NCBI RefSeq assembly: GCF_001439665.1
Contig: NZ_LMAK01000014.1
Coordinates: 186,001 to 250,000, forward strand
DNA: 64,000 nucleotides
Reading direction: 5' to 3'
Source of the DNA: Formosa algae
Lineage (GTDB): Bacteria; Bacteroidota; Bacteroidia; Flavobacteriales; Flavobacteriaceae
In this document: positions 1-7,877 of the stretch, piece after piece
Position numbering within the stretch: the first letter of the stretch is position 1
Layout of the letters: every line of letters begins with the position of its first letter
Program-made: the position numbers and the translations under genes
The notes under the pieces: generated by a model
The model's database searches: none
The model's input: the letters and a program-made list of their open reading frames with translations, nothing else
What the model was told of the DNA's origin: nothing

Positions 1-1
1 A

Positions 2-1360
2 AGACAACACTATCAGAATGCTTGCTTACATTTTGAACGTACAAAAAAAGGAACAGCTCCGGTAAAACCTAAAGGTAATTTATATACTTGCCCGGTTTGT
101 TCAGGTTCGGGTATTGTAGCATCAGACCATGTGCTTTTGGCAGATACTGCACGCTATCCGCATATAGCTATTATTGGTGGAGGCATAGGAGGTATGGCAT
201 TGGCTGTCGCTTGTCTGCATCGGGGTATTCCGTTTACACTTTTTGAGCGGGATTCAAGTTTTAATGCCAGATCTCAAGGGTACGGACTTACATTACAACA
301 AGCAAGTAAAGCCATGTCTGGTTTTGGTATTTCTAAATTAAAAGCAGGTATCGTTTCTACTAAGCATATAGTACATACTACAGACGGAACGATAATAGGG
401 GAATGGGGCATGAGAAAGTGGCTAGAAACTAAAACGCAAGACACTTCCAAACGCACTAATGTACATATTGCACGGCAAGCTTTAAGACAGGAACTTATGG
501 AACAGCTTCGCGGAGACGCTGTCGTAGAATGGAATTATCAATTAATTGATATAAAAGAGACGACAAACCATGAAGTAGATTTAAGTTTTATGGTTAATGG
601 CGCTATAAAACACATTCAGACAAATCTAGTTGTTGGAGCAGATGGCATAAGAAGTACAGTTCGGAAATTAATTATTAAAGAACACATTACACCTTTGCGT
701 TATTTAAATTGTATAGTTATTCTTGGCATTTGCCCATTATCTGAATTAGAAGATATAGAAAGTCCGTTGTTAGATGCTGCTACGGTATTTCAAACCGCTA
801 ATGGGAACGAACGTATTTACGTTATGCCATTTTCTAAAGACACTGTGATGTGGCAACTTAGTTTCCCTATGAATGAAAAGGAAGCTATAGCCTTAAGTGC
901 TCAAGGTAAAACCGCTTTAAAACAAGAAGCTTCTAAACGTACACTTTGGCATACTCCAATTCCGGAAATTATTGCAGCCACATCAGAAGCCGACATATCT
1001 GGTTATCCTGTGTATGACAGAGCGTTGTTAACGGCAGACCTCATGAAAAACCATAAACAGATGACTTTGATAGGCGATGCTGCACATCCCATGAGTCCGT
1101 TTAAAGGGCAAGGTGCCAATCAGGCTTTATTAGATGCTTTGTCTTTAGCACGTGGTATTACTAAAGGTTGTAAGGCAACAGAGTCATGGAAGTTACACGG
1201 ATTAAGAGCAAATGTGTTAACAGCATTCGAGTCTGAAATGTTAAGACGAAGTGCTACTAAAGTTAAAGATTCTGCTGCGGCAGCAACCTTTTTACATTCA
1301 GAGGTGGTATTAGATACTAGTGATGCTCCTAGAGGAAGCCGATTAAAATCAGATTTATAA
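2..1360 (+). CDS. FAD-dependent monooxygenase, 5' end cut by window edge
   Basis: Aromatic-hydroxylase (PHBH/UbiH-type) flavoprotein, expected to hydroxylate a small organic substrate with NAD(P)H and O2. Seen: a Rossmann FAD motif GGGIGG about residue 56 of the visible part, the mid-protein GADGIRSTVR motif, and GDAAHPMSPFKGQGAN near the C terminus that binds FAD ribityl. The frame stays open with no stop from base 2, and the part before the GTG at 131 reads as sensible protein containing CPVCSGSG, a CxxCxGxG zinc-knuckle-like element. I therefore take the GTG as internal and the true start as lying outside the window. About 452 residues are visible. Substrate unknown; TetX-like drug inactivation cannot be inferred from sequence alone. 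Confidence 0.85.
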   Translation, partial: RQHYQNACLHFERTKKGTAPVKPKGNLYTCPVCSGSGIVASDHVLLADTARYPHIAIIGGGIGGMALAVACLHRGIPFTLFERDSSFNARSQGYGLTLQQASKAMSGFGISKLKAGIVSTKHIVHTTDGTIIGEWGMRKWLETKTQDTSKRTNVHIARQALRQELMEQLRGDAVVEWNYQLIDIKETTNHEVDLSFMVNGAIKHIQTNLVVGADGIRSTVRKLIIKEHITPLRYLNCIVILGICPLSELEDIESPLLDAATVFQTANGNERIYVMPFSKDTVMWQLSFPMNEKEAIALSAQGKTALKQEASKRTLWHTPIPEIIAATSEADISGYPVYDRALLTADLMKNHKQMTLIGDAAHPMSPFKGQGANQALLDALSLARGITKGCKATESWKLHGLRANVLTAFESEMLRRSATKVKDSAAAATFLHSEVVLDTSDAPRGSRLKSDL

Positions 1361-1411
1361 AACCATTAAATTTTTTTAATCTCAATTCAATATATAATAT
1401 GATTCAAAATA

Positions 1412-2095
1412 ATGACACATAGATTTTACGCTAAAACTGAAAAAAAACAAAATCAATTAGTATTAAAAATTGGTTTAGGAGCCCTAATAGTCATCATCTT
1501 ATCTTTTGTCCTAGCCTGGTATTTAGGGGTTTATGTTATCGGTTTTCTGGTGTTTTGGATTGCATTATCAATTATTGCTCCTTTTTTTGATACACCTTCA
1601 CTTAAGAAAAGCGGAAATATAATCTATCATTCGCCACTGTTTCTGTCTGAAAAACCTAAAAAAGGTGTGGTTGTTATACATGGCGGCACTTTGTTTGATT
1701 ATATTTTTGTTCTTGAAAATCAAATGAATGGTTCAGAACGTACTAAATTGATTCTTCAGCAGTATTTAGAAGGCCTGCTGAATTTTATAAATTACTGCGA
1801 AACTGAAAACGTGGAGCTCTTAAAAATTAGAGGCACGAGTTATATTATTAATGAAAACACAGCGACTCGTATTGGATTTAAAATTGAAAAGACCGATGCG
1901 GTTCAAAAATTAATATTAGCGTTTAATTATTTCAATCTATTGGTGTCCGCTTCTGTGGCAAAAAACAAACTTACCTTTCCAAATTTAAATGAAACCAAAA
2001 CTTTTGAAGCTACACTTAATGCTTTATCAGCGCGTAAAGCGTACATCAGTAATTTGAATGATAAATTAAAGCAAGGAATTACTGAAAAGATATAA
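1412..2095 (+). CDS. unknown membrane-anchored protein
   Basis: A 227-residue protein I do not recognise. Residues about 18-60 form one long or two closely spaced hydrophobic segments, so the N terminus is membrane anchored. The rest is soluble and mixed alpha/beta, with a GGTLFDYIFVLE strand-helix piece and a C-terminal region rich in Lys, Asn and Leu. The short gap of about 50 bases after the monooxygenase allows co-transcription. Nothing points to a reaction. Confidence 0.7.
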   Translation: MTHRFYAKTEKKQNQLVLKIGLGALIVIILSFVLAWYLGVYVIGFLVFWIALSIIAPFFDTPSLKKSGNIIYHSPLFLSEKPKKGVVVIHGGTLFDYIFVLENQMNGSERTKLILQQYLEGLLNFINYCETENVELLKIRGTSYIINENTATRIGFKIEKTDAVQKLILAFNYFNLLVSASVAKNKLTFPNLNETKTFEATLNALSARKAYISNLNDKLKQGITEKI

Positions 2096-2217
2096 TCATC
2101 ATTTTGGAATTAAATAATATGGAACTCAAACTATTTTAAAAAAAGTTTCGTTGTTGTAATTCTATTGTGCTCGCGTTTATCTAAATTTAATCGTATTAAT
2201 TGTTACCTGAGATTAAA

Positions 2218-2706
2218 ATGATTAGAGAAATGCTACCTACAGATGGTCCTAGAGTTTTAGACATCTATAATATGGGATTAGAATCTAGAAATGCCACATT
2301 TGAGACTACGGTTCCGCTTTGGTCGGATTGGGATAAAAATCATTTAAAACATTCAAGATTTGTATGGGACGCAGATGGCGTTGTAATCGGTTGGGTGGCT
2401 TTATCTCCAGTATCTGCTAGGGTAATGTATCAAGGTGTGGTAGAAGTTAGTATTTATTTGGATACCAGTTGTGTTCAAAAAGGAATTGGGTCTTTATTAA
2501 TGAACCATGTAATACAGTCTTCTGAAAATCATGGCATTTGGACTCTATATTCAAGTGTTTTTCCTGAAAATGAAGGCACATTAAAACTTCACGATAAATT
2601 CAACTTTAGATGTATTGGTTATAGAGAAAAAATAGCCAAACTAGATGGTGTTTGGAGAGATACGTTACTCTTAGAGCGCAGAAGTAGTGTAGTAGGTAAG
2701 GATTAA
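2218..2706 (+). CDS. GNAT N-acetyltransferase, phosphinothricin-acetyltransferase-like
   Basis: Acetyl-CoA dependent N-acetyltransferase of the Pat/BAR subgroup. The start MIRE..., followed by DIYN and ATFET, matches the usual N terminus (IR.A...D...I.AIYN.....TA.FE), so I choose the ATG at 2218 rather than the in-frame TTG 18 bases upstream. The motif A region is VEVSIYLDTSCVQKGIGSLL, where family members have a Q/R-x-x-G-x-G/A acetyl-CoA loop; here it is QKGIG. 162 residues is normal length. The acceptor may be an amino acid analogue or methionine sulfone; it cannot be told here. Followed by a shared bidirectional terminator. Confidence 0.85.
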   Translation: MIREMLPTDGPRVLDIYNMGLESRNATFETTVPLWSDWDKNHLKHSRFVWDADGVVIGWVALSPVSARVMYQGVVEVSIYLDTSCVQKGIGSLLMNHVIQSSENHGIWTLYSSVFPENEGTLKLHDKFNFRCIGYREKIAKLDGVWRDTLLLERRSSVVGKD

Positions 2707-2709
2707 AAA

Positions 2710-2748
2710 AAAACAGTCAGATAAAACTATTTTTCATCTGACTGTTTT
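2710..2748. terminator. bidirectional rho-independent terminator
   Basis: A 13-bp inverted repeat (AAAACAGTCAGAT at 2710-2722 and its complement at 2736-2748) around a 13-base loop, with A and T runs outside both arms. It sits between two convergent genes and can serve both. Confidence 0.85.
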
Positions 2749-2771
2749 GGACTTTGTGTTTTAAAAAGCAT

Positions 2772-3191
2772 TTATTGTTTTCTAATCCAGTATTGTGTTC
2801 TTCCAAAAAGCGACACGCCAAGAAAACCTCTCACTTTTAATTTGTTAGCATTTACAAGTTTTAAATAGCAGCTGTATACATCTCCAGATTCAGGATCTAA
2901 AATAGTACCATCACTGTATTCATCACCGTCCTTTTTTATATCTTCTATAATCACTAAGCCAATCATGGGATGATTTTTCTTTTCTCCTTCACATTTTTCA
3001 CAAACAGAATCTTTATCACCAACAAATTTATCAATGATTTTAGCCGAGTATACATCGTTCGTTTCAGAAATTTCTATCAGTGCTTTTTTTTCATTGGTTT
3101 TATCATCGTAGGTTTCCCACTGTCCAACAATGTTTTGTGCCGAGACTGTAATGCTCATCGAGATTAAGAAAAATAAAAATAAGTGTTTCAT
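2772..3191 (-). CDS. exported DUF2147 family protein
   Basis: 139 residues with a clear signal peptide (hydrophobic 3-17, cleavage after VSAQ). The mature part begins IVGQWETYDDKTNEKKALIEI, the usual opening of DUF2147 proteins, which form a small lipocalin-like barrel. A CEKC pair near residue 67 could bind a metal or form a disulfide. The C-terminal GFLGVSLFGRTQYWIRKQ is the family's typical ending (YW.R). Function of the family is not established. Single gene, ended by the terminator shared with the acetyltransferase. Confidence 0.85.
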   Translation of the reverse strand: MKHLFLFFLISMSITVSAQNIVGQWETYDDKTNEKKALIEISETNDVYSAKIIDKFVGDKDSVCEKCEGEKKNHPMIGLVIIEDIKKDGDEYSDGTILDPESGDVYSCYLKLVNANKLKVRGFLGVSLFGRTQYWIRKQ

Positions 3192-3461
3192 CTAGTTATT
3201 GTTTTTAGTTTGTTTAATGTTTAAAATAAAAGCTCAAAATATATTAAATTATTAATAAAAGCAATGTTTTGTTGTGAAAACGTGTAAAATATTCCATAAG
3301 GTTAAAAATGTGATAGTTTTAAGAATGTTTTTTGATCGAAAACCATCTAGATTAGAACCCATTCAGTGTTAAAGATTCCTTAAAACAAAGTGTCAAATTA
3401 AACCTTTATCTAATTTCGTTATCCTAACACTCAGTATAACATATAACTTTATTACATTATA

Positions 3462-3977
3462 ATGAAAAGACAAAAACACGTACTACGTTTAGTTTTGTTA
3501 TGTATTACCCTTTTTAGCGGTGCAATTTATGCACAATCCAAAACGGCTTCAGATCTTGATACAATTACAGTTTATGATTTTGATGCTATTGAACCATTAT
3601 TATACACAGATTCAGATACCATACATATTGTGAATTTTTGGGCCATGTGGTGCGCTCCTTGTGTAAAAGAATTACCGATTTTAAAAGCCTACGAAGAAAA
3701 ACATCCTAATGTAAATGTATTACTCGTTAGTATGGACTTTCCAGAAAATATTGAATCTGATCTTAAACCATTTTTAAAAGAAAAAGGAATAACGTCTAAA
3801 GTCGTGATGTTAGACGATCCTGATGCTAATACTTGGATAGATAAAATAGATCCCAATTGGTCTGGAGCCATTCCTTTTACCATCATTTTTAATAAAGATA
3901 AACGCACCTTCCACGAAAGGGCATTTAAGAATTTAGAAGATTTAGAACAAGAAATACATAACACTTTAAATAATTAA
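3462..3977 (+). CDS. exported TlpA-like thioredoxin
   Basis: Periplasmic thiol-disulfide oxidoreductase. Signal peptide at residues 1-25 (cleavage after IYAQ). The redox site is WCAPC, Cys64 and Cys67, in the strand-helix context NFWAMWCAPCVKELPIL typical of TlpA/ResA. The cis-proline region reads SGAIPFTIIF. 171 residues. Five bases separate it from the next thioredoxin-fold gene, so the pair probably forms an operon and may pass electrons to the same exported targets. Confidence 0.9.
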   Translation: MKRQKHVLRLVLLCITLFSGAIYAQSKTASDLDTITVYDFDAIEPLLYTDSDTIHIVNFWAMWCAPCVKELPILKAYEEKHPNVNVLLVSMDFPENIESDLKPFLKEKGITSKVVMLDDPDANTWIDKIDPNWSGAIPFTIIFNKDKRTFHERAFKNLEDLEQEIHNTLNN

Positions 3978-3982
3978 TACCA

Positions 3983-4657
3983 ATGAAAACAAGACACATC
4001 GCTTTTGCCATTACTTTTTTAATGAGTAGCTTATTTATTCCTTTTAGTGCAACTGCACAAGATAGAAAAGGACCACCTCCAGGAGGCGGACATAGTCCAG
4101 TACAAACAGAAACTTTAGAAGAAGCTGGTGGATATCAGATTGGAGAGGTCGCTACAGATTTTAAACTAAAGAATGTAGATGGTAAGATGTTTTCTTTATC
4201 TGATATAAAAAATGCTAAAGGATACATTGTTGTATTCACTTGTAACGAATGTCCGTTTGCCAAAATGTACGAAGATCGTTTAATTGCTTTGCATAACGAA
4301 TATGCTCCTAAAGGATATTCTGTAGTGGCGATTAACCCTAATGTGAATGAATCTAACACCAAAGAAAATTTTGCAGCGATGCAAAAAAGAGCAGCAGATA
4401 AAAAATTCCCATTTGTATATTTAGCAGACGAAGGGCAAAAGATATTTCCTCAATACGGTGCGTTAAGAACACCTCATGTATTTTTATTAGATCAGGATAA
4501 AAAAGTACAATATATTGGTACCATAGACGATAATGCAAGATCTGCAGAAGACGTGAAAGTAAAATATGTAGAAGATGCAATTCATGCCTTAGAAAACGGG
4601 AAGAAACCAGAACCTAATTTTACAAAAGCTATTGGTTGCCCAGTAAAGGCTATCTAA
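3983..4657 (+). CDS. exported redoxin / AhpC-TSA-like thioredoxin-fold protein
   Basis: 224 residues, signal peptide ending near residue 25, a Pro/Gly-rich linker, then a thioredoxin fold starting GEVATDFKLKNVDGK. The active site is CNEC (Cys87 and Cys90) in TCNECPFAKMY, as in Bacteroidota redoxins annotated as thioredoxin family. The cis-Pro stretch is RTPHVFLLD. It differs from true peroxiredoxins, which have PxxxTxxC. Second gene of a pair with the TlpA-like protein; a terminator follows 25 bases after the stop. Confidence 0.9.
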   Translation: MKTRHIAFAITFLMSSLFIPFSATAQDRKGPPPGGGHSPVQTETLEEAGGYQIGEVATDFKLKNVDGKMFSLSDIKNAKGYIVVFTCNECPFAKMYEDRLIALHNEYAPKGYSVVAINPNVNESNTKENFAAMQKRAADKKFPFVYLADEGQKIFPQYGALRTPHVFLLDQDKKVQYIGTIDDNARSAEDVKVKYVEDAIHALENGKKPEPNFTKAIGCPVKAI

Positions 4658-4681
4658 GAAATTAGGTAAATGTAATACATC

Positions 4682-4717
4682 AAGCATTCGTATGGCACAT
4701 TAGCTATGCGAATGCTT
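4682..4717 (+). terminator. rho-independent terminator
   Basis: AAGCATTCG at 4682-4690 pairs with CGAATGCTT at 4709-4717, with extra pairing inside the loop, followed by a T-rich stretch. It ends the two-gene redoxin operon. Confidence 0.75.
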
Positions 4718-4813
4718 TGTTGTTTAGTGTCATATGTTTCAAGTTTACGAGTATACAAGATGCAGATTTACAATTTTTTAAGTAGGAATTTATTATATTA
4801 GTTGAATCTTTAA

Positions 4814-5278
4814 ATTGAACACGGTATTACTTATACATTAAAACCCACAGATTTAGATTTTAGAGCTGCAACGGCATCAGATTTAAATTTAACGTATGCG
4901 ATTAAAACAAAATCTATTAAGCCTTATGTTGCTTCCATTTGGGGATGGGATAACGATTTTCAGTATCAGTACCATACAGAATGTTTCAATCCGTTAAACA
5001 CACAAATTATTTGTTATAAAACAGAAGCTATTGGTTTCTTTAATCTTATAGAAGCTGAAACATTTTTTATTATTGAAAACTTACTTATCTCTGAAGATTT
5101 TCAGGGTTTGGGTATTGGAGAATTTGTTATGAATAGGATTCTTTCAGAAGCAATTAAAGATAAGAAGTCTGTGCGTTTACAAGTGTTCAAAATTAATACG
5201 AAAGCACTACAATTTTATAAAAGATTTGGTTTTAAATCCATTTCAACATCAGAACACCACATTCTTATGGAGAAATAA
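4814..5278 (+). CDS. GNAT N-acetyltransferase lacking a standard start codon
   Basis: An uninterrupted frame of 154 sense codons opens directly after a TAA at 4811 and ends at a TAA at 5276. It encodes a complete small GNAT: N-terminal DLDFRAATASDLNLTYAI, an ENLLISEDFQGLGIGEFVM acetyl-CoA motif with QGLGIG, LQVFKINTKALQFYKRFGF for motif B, and a short tail. No ATG, GTG or TTG occurs in frame before the middle of the domain. The only plausible initiation point is ATT at 4814, so either it uses this rare start or it is a recently silenced gene. It lies between the redoxin operon terminator and another GNAT gene. Confidence 0.65.
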   Translation: MEHGITYTLKPTDLDFRAATASDLNLTYAIKTKSIKPYVASIWGWDNDFQYQYHTECFNPLNTQIICYKTEAIGFFNLIEAETFFIIENLLISEDFQGLGIGEFVMNRILSEAIKDKKSVRLQVFKINTKALQFYKRFGFKSISTSEHHILMEK

Positions 5279-5342
5279 TAGCACGATGATGTATTTGTTT
5301 TTAGATTATATTTAGTCTTTTAACGAACTAATACGTAAATAC

Positions 5343-5879
5343 ATGCTATTATTTGAAACCGATAGATTACAGGTTAAAGGCTTAACACAGAAAGATAAAG
5401 CATATTTTGCTGAGTTATTTACAGATCCTAAGGTTTTAGAATTAATTCCACAAAAGGCATTTACAGCAGCACAAATTACCCATCGTTTTAATAATAATTT
5501 GAATTTAGATTTAAGTCGGTTACAAAATGAGAAATGTGTTTTTGGGATTTACGAGATTGGACAATCTGAACTTATCGGCTTGTGTTTGTTTTTAATAAAT
5601 GCTGACCAAGAATACGAATTGGGGTATCGTTTTAGAACAGCATTTTGGGGTAAAGGCTACGCCACAGAAACCACTAAAGGCATGTTAGACTATTATTTTA
5701 ATATAATGCAAGTTGAAGCAGTGACTGCCGATGTTAATATTGCCAACCCAGCTTCTGTTAAGATTCTTCAAAAATTTATGTCACCAATACAATCGTTTTA
5801 CAATGATAGAGATCACTGTACAGATAGACGATTTAAAATTCAAAAAGACGATTATTTAAAAGAGAATTATAAATTATAA
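5343..5879 (+). CDS. GNAT N-acetyltransferase, RimJ/RimL-like
   Basis: 178 residues beginning MLLFETDRLQVKGLTQKD, the usual opening of RimJ/RimL-type acetyltransferases (ETERL.LR.L...D). The acetyl-CoA loop is FWGKGYATE, and the downstream motif VTADVNIANPASVKILQKF is the conserved N.aS..vl.k.GF element, here with FM instead of GF. Family members acetylate protein N termini or small amines; the target is unknown. It stands 60 bases after another GNAT gene and is convergent with serine dehydratase. Confidence 0.85.
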   Translation: MLLFETDRLQVKGLTQKDKAYFAELFTDPKVLELIPQKAFTAAQITHRFNNNLNLDLSRLQNEKCVFGIYEIGQSELIGLCLFLINADQEYELGYRFRTAFWGKGYATETTKGMLDYYFNIMQVEAVTADVNIANPASVKILQKFMSPIQSFYNDRDHCTDRRFKIQKDDYLKENYKL

Positions 5880-5904
5880 TTACAAAACAAGTTTGAAATT
5901 ATAC

Positions 5905-7491
5905 TTAACAATTTTTAAAACTAGGCGTGTTTAAAATGCTTTTGTAGCCGGCAAGTTTAGCTTCAATAGTTTTAGCTGTTTTAGTAATGGCCAAACCGCC
6001 TAAACCAGTACATCTAAGTGTATGGTGAATTGCATCTCCAACGCGTTTCATAGTTTCAATAACTTCATCTAAAGGTATTACTTGATCATAATCAGATAAC
6101 GCCATATTAGCACTTGAAATAGCAGTGGAACTCGCCATTACATTTCTGTTTAAGCAAGGTGCTTCTACACGATCTGCAACGGTATCGCAAATTAAACCTA
6201 AAGAACTTTGCAATGCTATAGAAGCGGCAGCCAATGCGTGTTGTAAGGATCCGTTTTTTAAAACTACAAGTCCAGCGGCTGCCATTCCTGAAGCCGATCC
6301 GCATTCGCCCATACATCCGCCAACTTCAGCCGAAAATGTAGCGTGTTCTGTAATAAATACCCCAATAAGCCCCGCGGCTAACATGGCCTTAACAATATCG
6401 TCTTTTGGTAAATGTAGCACATCAGCAGTCCCAATTAAAGTGCCAGGAATGGCGCCACAAGAGCCGGCAGTAGGCGCAGCTACAATAACACCCATAGCAC
6501 TTTTTACTTCCATAATGGCAGAGGTGTACATCGTACACGTATTTAAAACGTCTCCAGGAAGTAATGTCCCGTTTTCAAACTTCTGTTTAAATGTTAGAGA
6601 TTGCGGTCCGAGAATACGGTCTTTATACTTGGTACCTTTCAAACCCGTAATCACAGCATTACGCATAACTTCTACAATATTACCCATTTTGTCTAAGACG
6701 TCTTGTGGTTTTATATGTCCTCTTATACTTTCATATTCTAAGGCCAATTCCCAAAGGTTTAAATTCTTATCTGCATTATAAATGAGCATGTCTTCTACAG
6801 TAATAAAAGGGACGCTTAGGTTTTTTCTAGATTTTATAGGAAGCACTGGTGTTATGGCTTTAATACTTTTAATATCCTTTAAGGTTGTAATCACTTGCTG
6901 TAATTCTGCTTGTAATGCTTTACTAGAACGTACAGAAATAAACTTTTGATTTCCAATGTGCATGTTAACTTCTCCTAAATTTTGATCTTGTAAAGTATTA
7001 TAGATTGCTGAAGGTTTTTGAGTATATAGGAGTGTTACATAAAAATCGCCATACATACTAACTGTCGCTTGATCTATTTCTATAATCTCAATCATCCCAC
7101 CACCTGTAGATATAGCGATTACTTGGTGTGTTTCCGTATTGTTTTTTAAAGTAATTTTATATGTATTGGGATGTGTTGCCGCGATATCATGAATATCAAT
7201 TGTAATCTGTATGCCAGCGTCTTGAATATGATGTTCGTAATCTTTTAAGCGTTCGTCGTCTGCTTCCCAACCTAATAATCCGCCAAATAATCCCATATCC
7301 GAGCCTTGTCCGGAATGTGTGGTTGCTAAAGAGCCGTTTGGGTCAAATTCAATGTAAACCTCTTTAATATCGTTATTCATAATAGCTCTACATATTTTTC
7401 CAATACGTAAAGCTGCTGCACAATGCGAACTTGAAGGGCCTCTCATTACAGGTCCAATAACGTCATTAAATATACTTGGATACGATTTCAT
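5905..7491 (-). CDS. sdaA: L-serine ammonia-lyase, iron-sulfur type, single chain
   Basis: Converts L-serine to pyruvate and ammonia with a [4Fe-4S] cluster. Beta domain first (residues about 1-220, starting with FNDVIGPVMRGPSSSH), alpha domain after. Cluster cysteines visible are Cys345 in GSCGAIPG, Cys393 in GGCMGE and Cys446 in APCLNRN. The last residue of the protein, Cys528, is placed like the C-terminal cysteine that acts as a removable fourth iron ligand in the Legionella enzyme. At 528 residues it is somewhat longer than the usual 455-475. Divergent from dipeptidyl peptidase IV across a 386-base control region that carries an AraC-type motif. Confidence 0.95.
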   Translation of the reverse strand: MKSYPSIFNDVIGPVMRGPSSSHCAAALRIGKICRAIMNNDIKEVYIEFDPNGSLATTHSGQGSDMGLFGGLLGWEADDERLKDYEHHIQDAGIQITIDIHDIAATHPNTYKITLKNNTETHQVIAISTGGGMIEIIEIDQATVSMYGDFYVTLLYTQKPSAIYNTLQDQNLGEVNMHIGNQKFISVRSSKALQAELQQVITTLKDIKSIKAITPVLPIKSRKNLSVPFITVEDMLIYNADKNLNLWELALEYESIRGHIKPQDVLDKMGNIVEVMRNAVITGLKGTKYKDRILGPQSLTFKQKFENGTLLPGDVLNTCTMYTSAIMEVKSAMGVIVAAPTAGSCGAIPGTLIGTADVLHLPKDDIVKAMLAAGLIGVFITEHATFSAEVGGCMGECGSASGMAAAGLVVLKNGSLQHALAAASIALQSSLGLICDTVADRVEAPCLNRNVMASSTAISSANMALSDYDQVIPLDEVIETMKRVGDAIHHTLRCTGLGGLAITKTAKTIEAKLAGYKSILNTPSFKNC

Positions 7492-7877
7492 ATTGATACT
7501 TAAATGATTAAGAGATTAGTACTAACAGCGGATATTTTTTGTATCGATTGTTTTAGATACACACATAAGTTGTGTTACAGTTTAAGTTGTTGGTTTCCAG
7601 TTCTTAATTTCTGTAGGTTTTAACTGAAATTTTCTTTTATACGAAGACTTTCAATTAAAAATCTAACCATTAAATGTAATAAAATTATCAATAGTCAATC
7701 CAATCAATTTTGCTTTGGTTAATATAGTATTAGTATTGGTTAGTATACTCAAAAAATGCAATCAGATAATATCTTAATATTGTTTCTATAAATCAGTTTG
7801 TAAATAGTTATACCACGTATAAGATTTTATAGAGCGCTTAACATTCTTACTCACTGAAATTCCAAAAGAATATATAC
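7492..7877. promoter_or_regulatory. divergent control region with AraC-type repeat motif
   Basis: A 386-base gap between divergent sdaA and the dipeptidyl peptidase gene. At 7715-7726 and 7736-7747 lie direct repeats TTGGTTAATATA and TTGGTTAGTATA, 21 bases apart (two helical turns), as expected for AraC-family binding. Downstream at 7761-7770 is ATCAGATAAT. The combination recurs in front of the araC/DapA-like pair at 11100-11130. No gene was seen in the gap. Confidence 0.6.

Noticed and set aside
2200-2217. TTG start of the phosphinothricin-acetyltransferase-like gene
   Set aside because: Six extra residues before MIRE have no family match; the ATG at 2218 gives the normal N terminus.
6125-6781. 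218-codon plus-strand frame inside serine dehydratase
   Set aside because: Antisense shadow of the sdaA gene, no start context or family.
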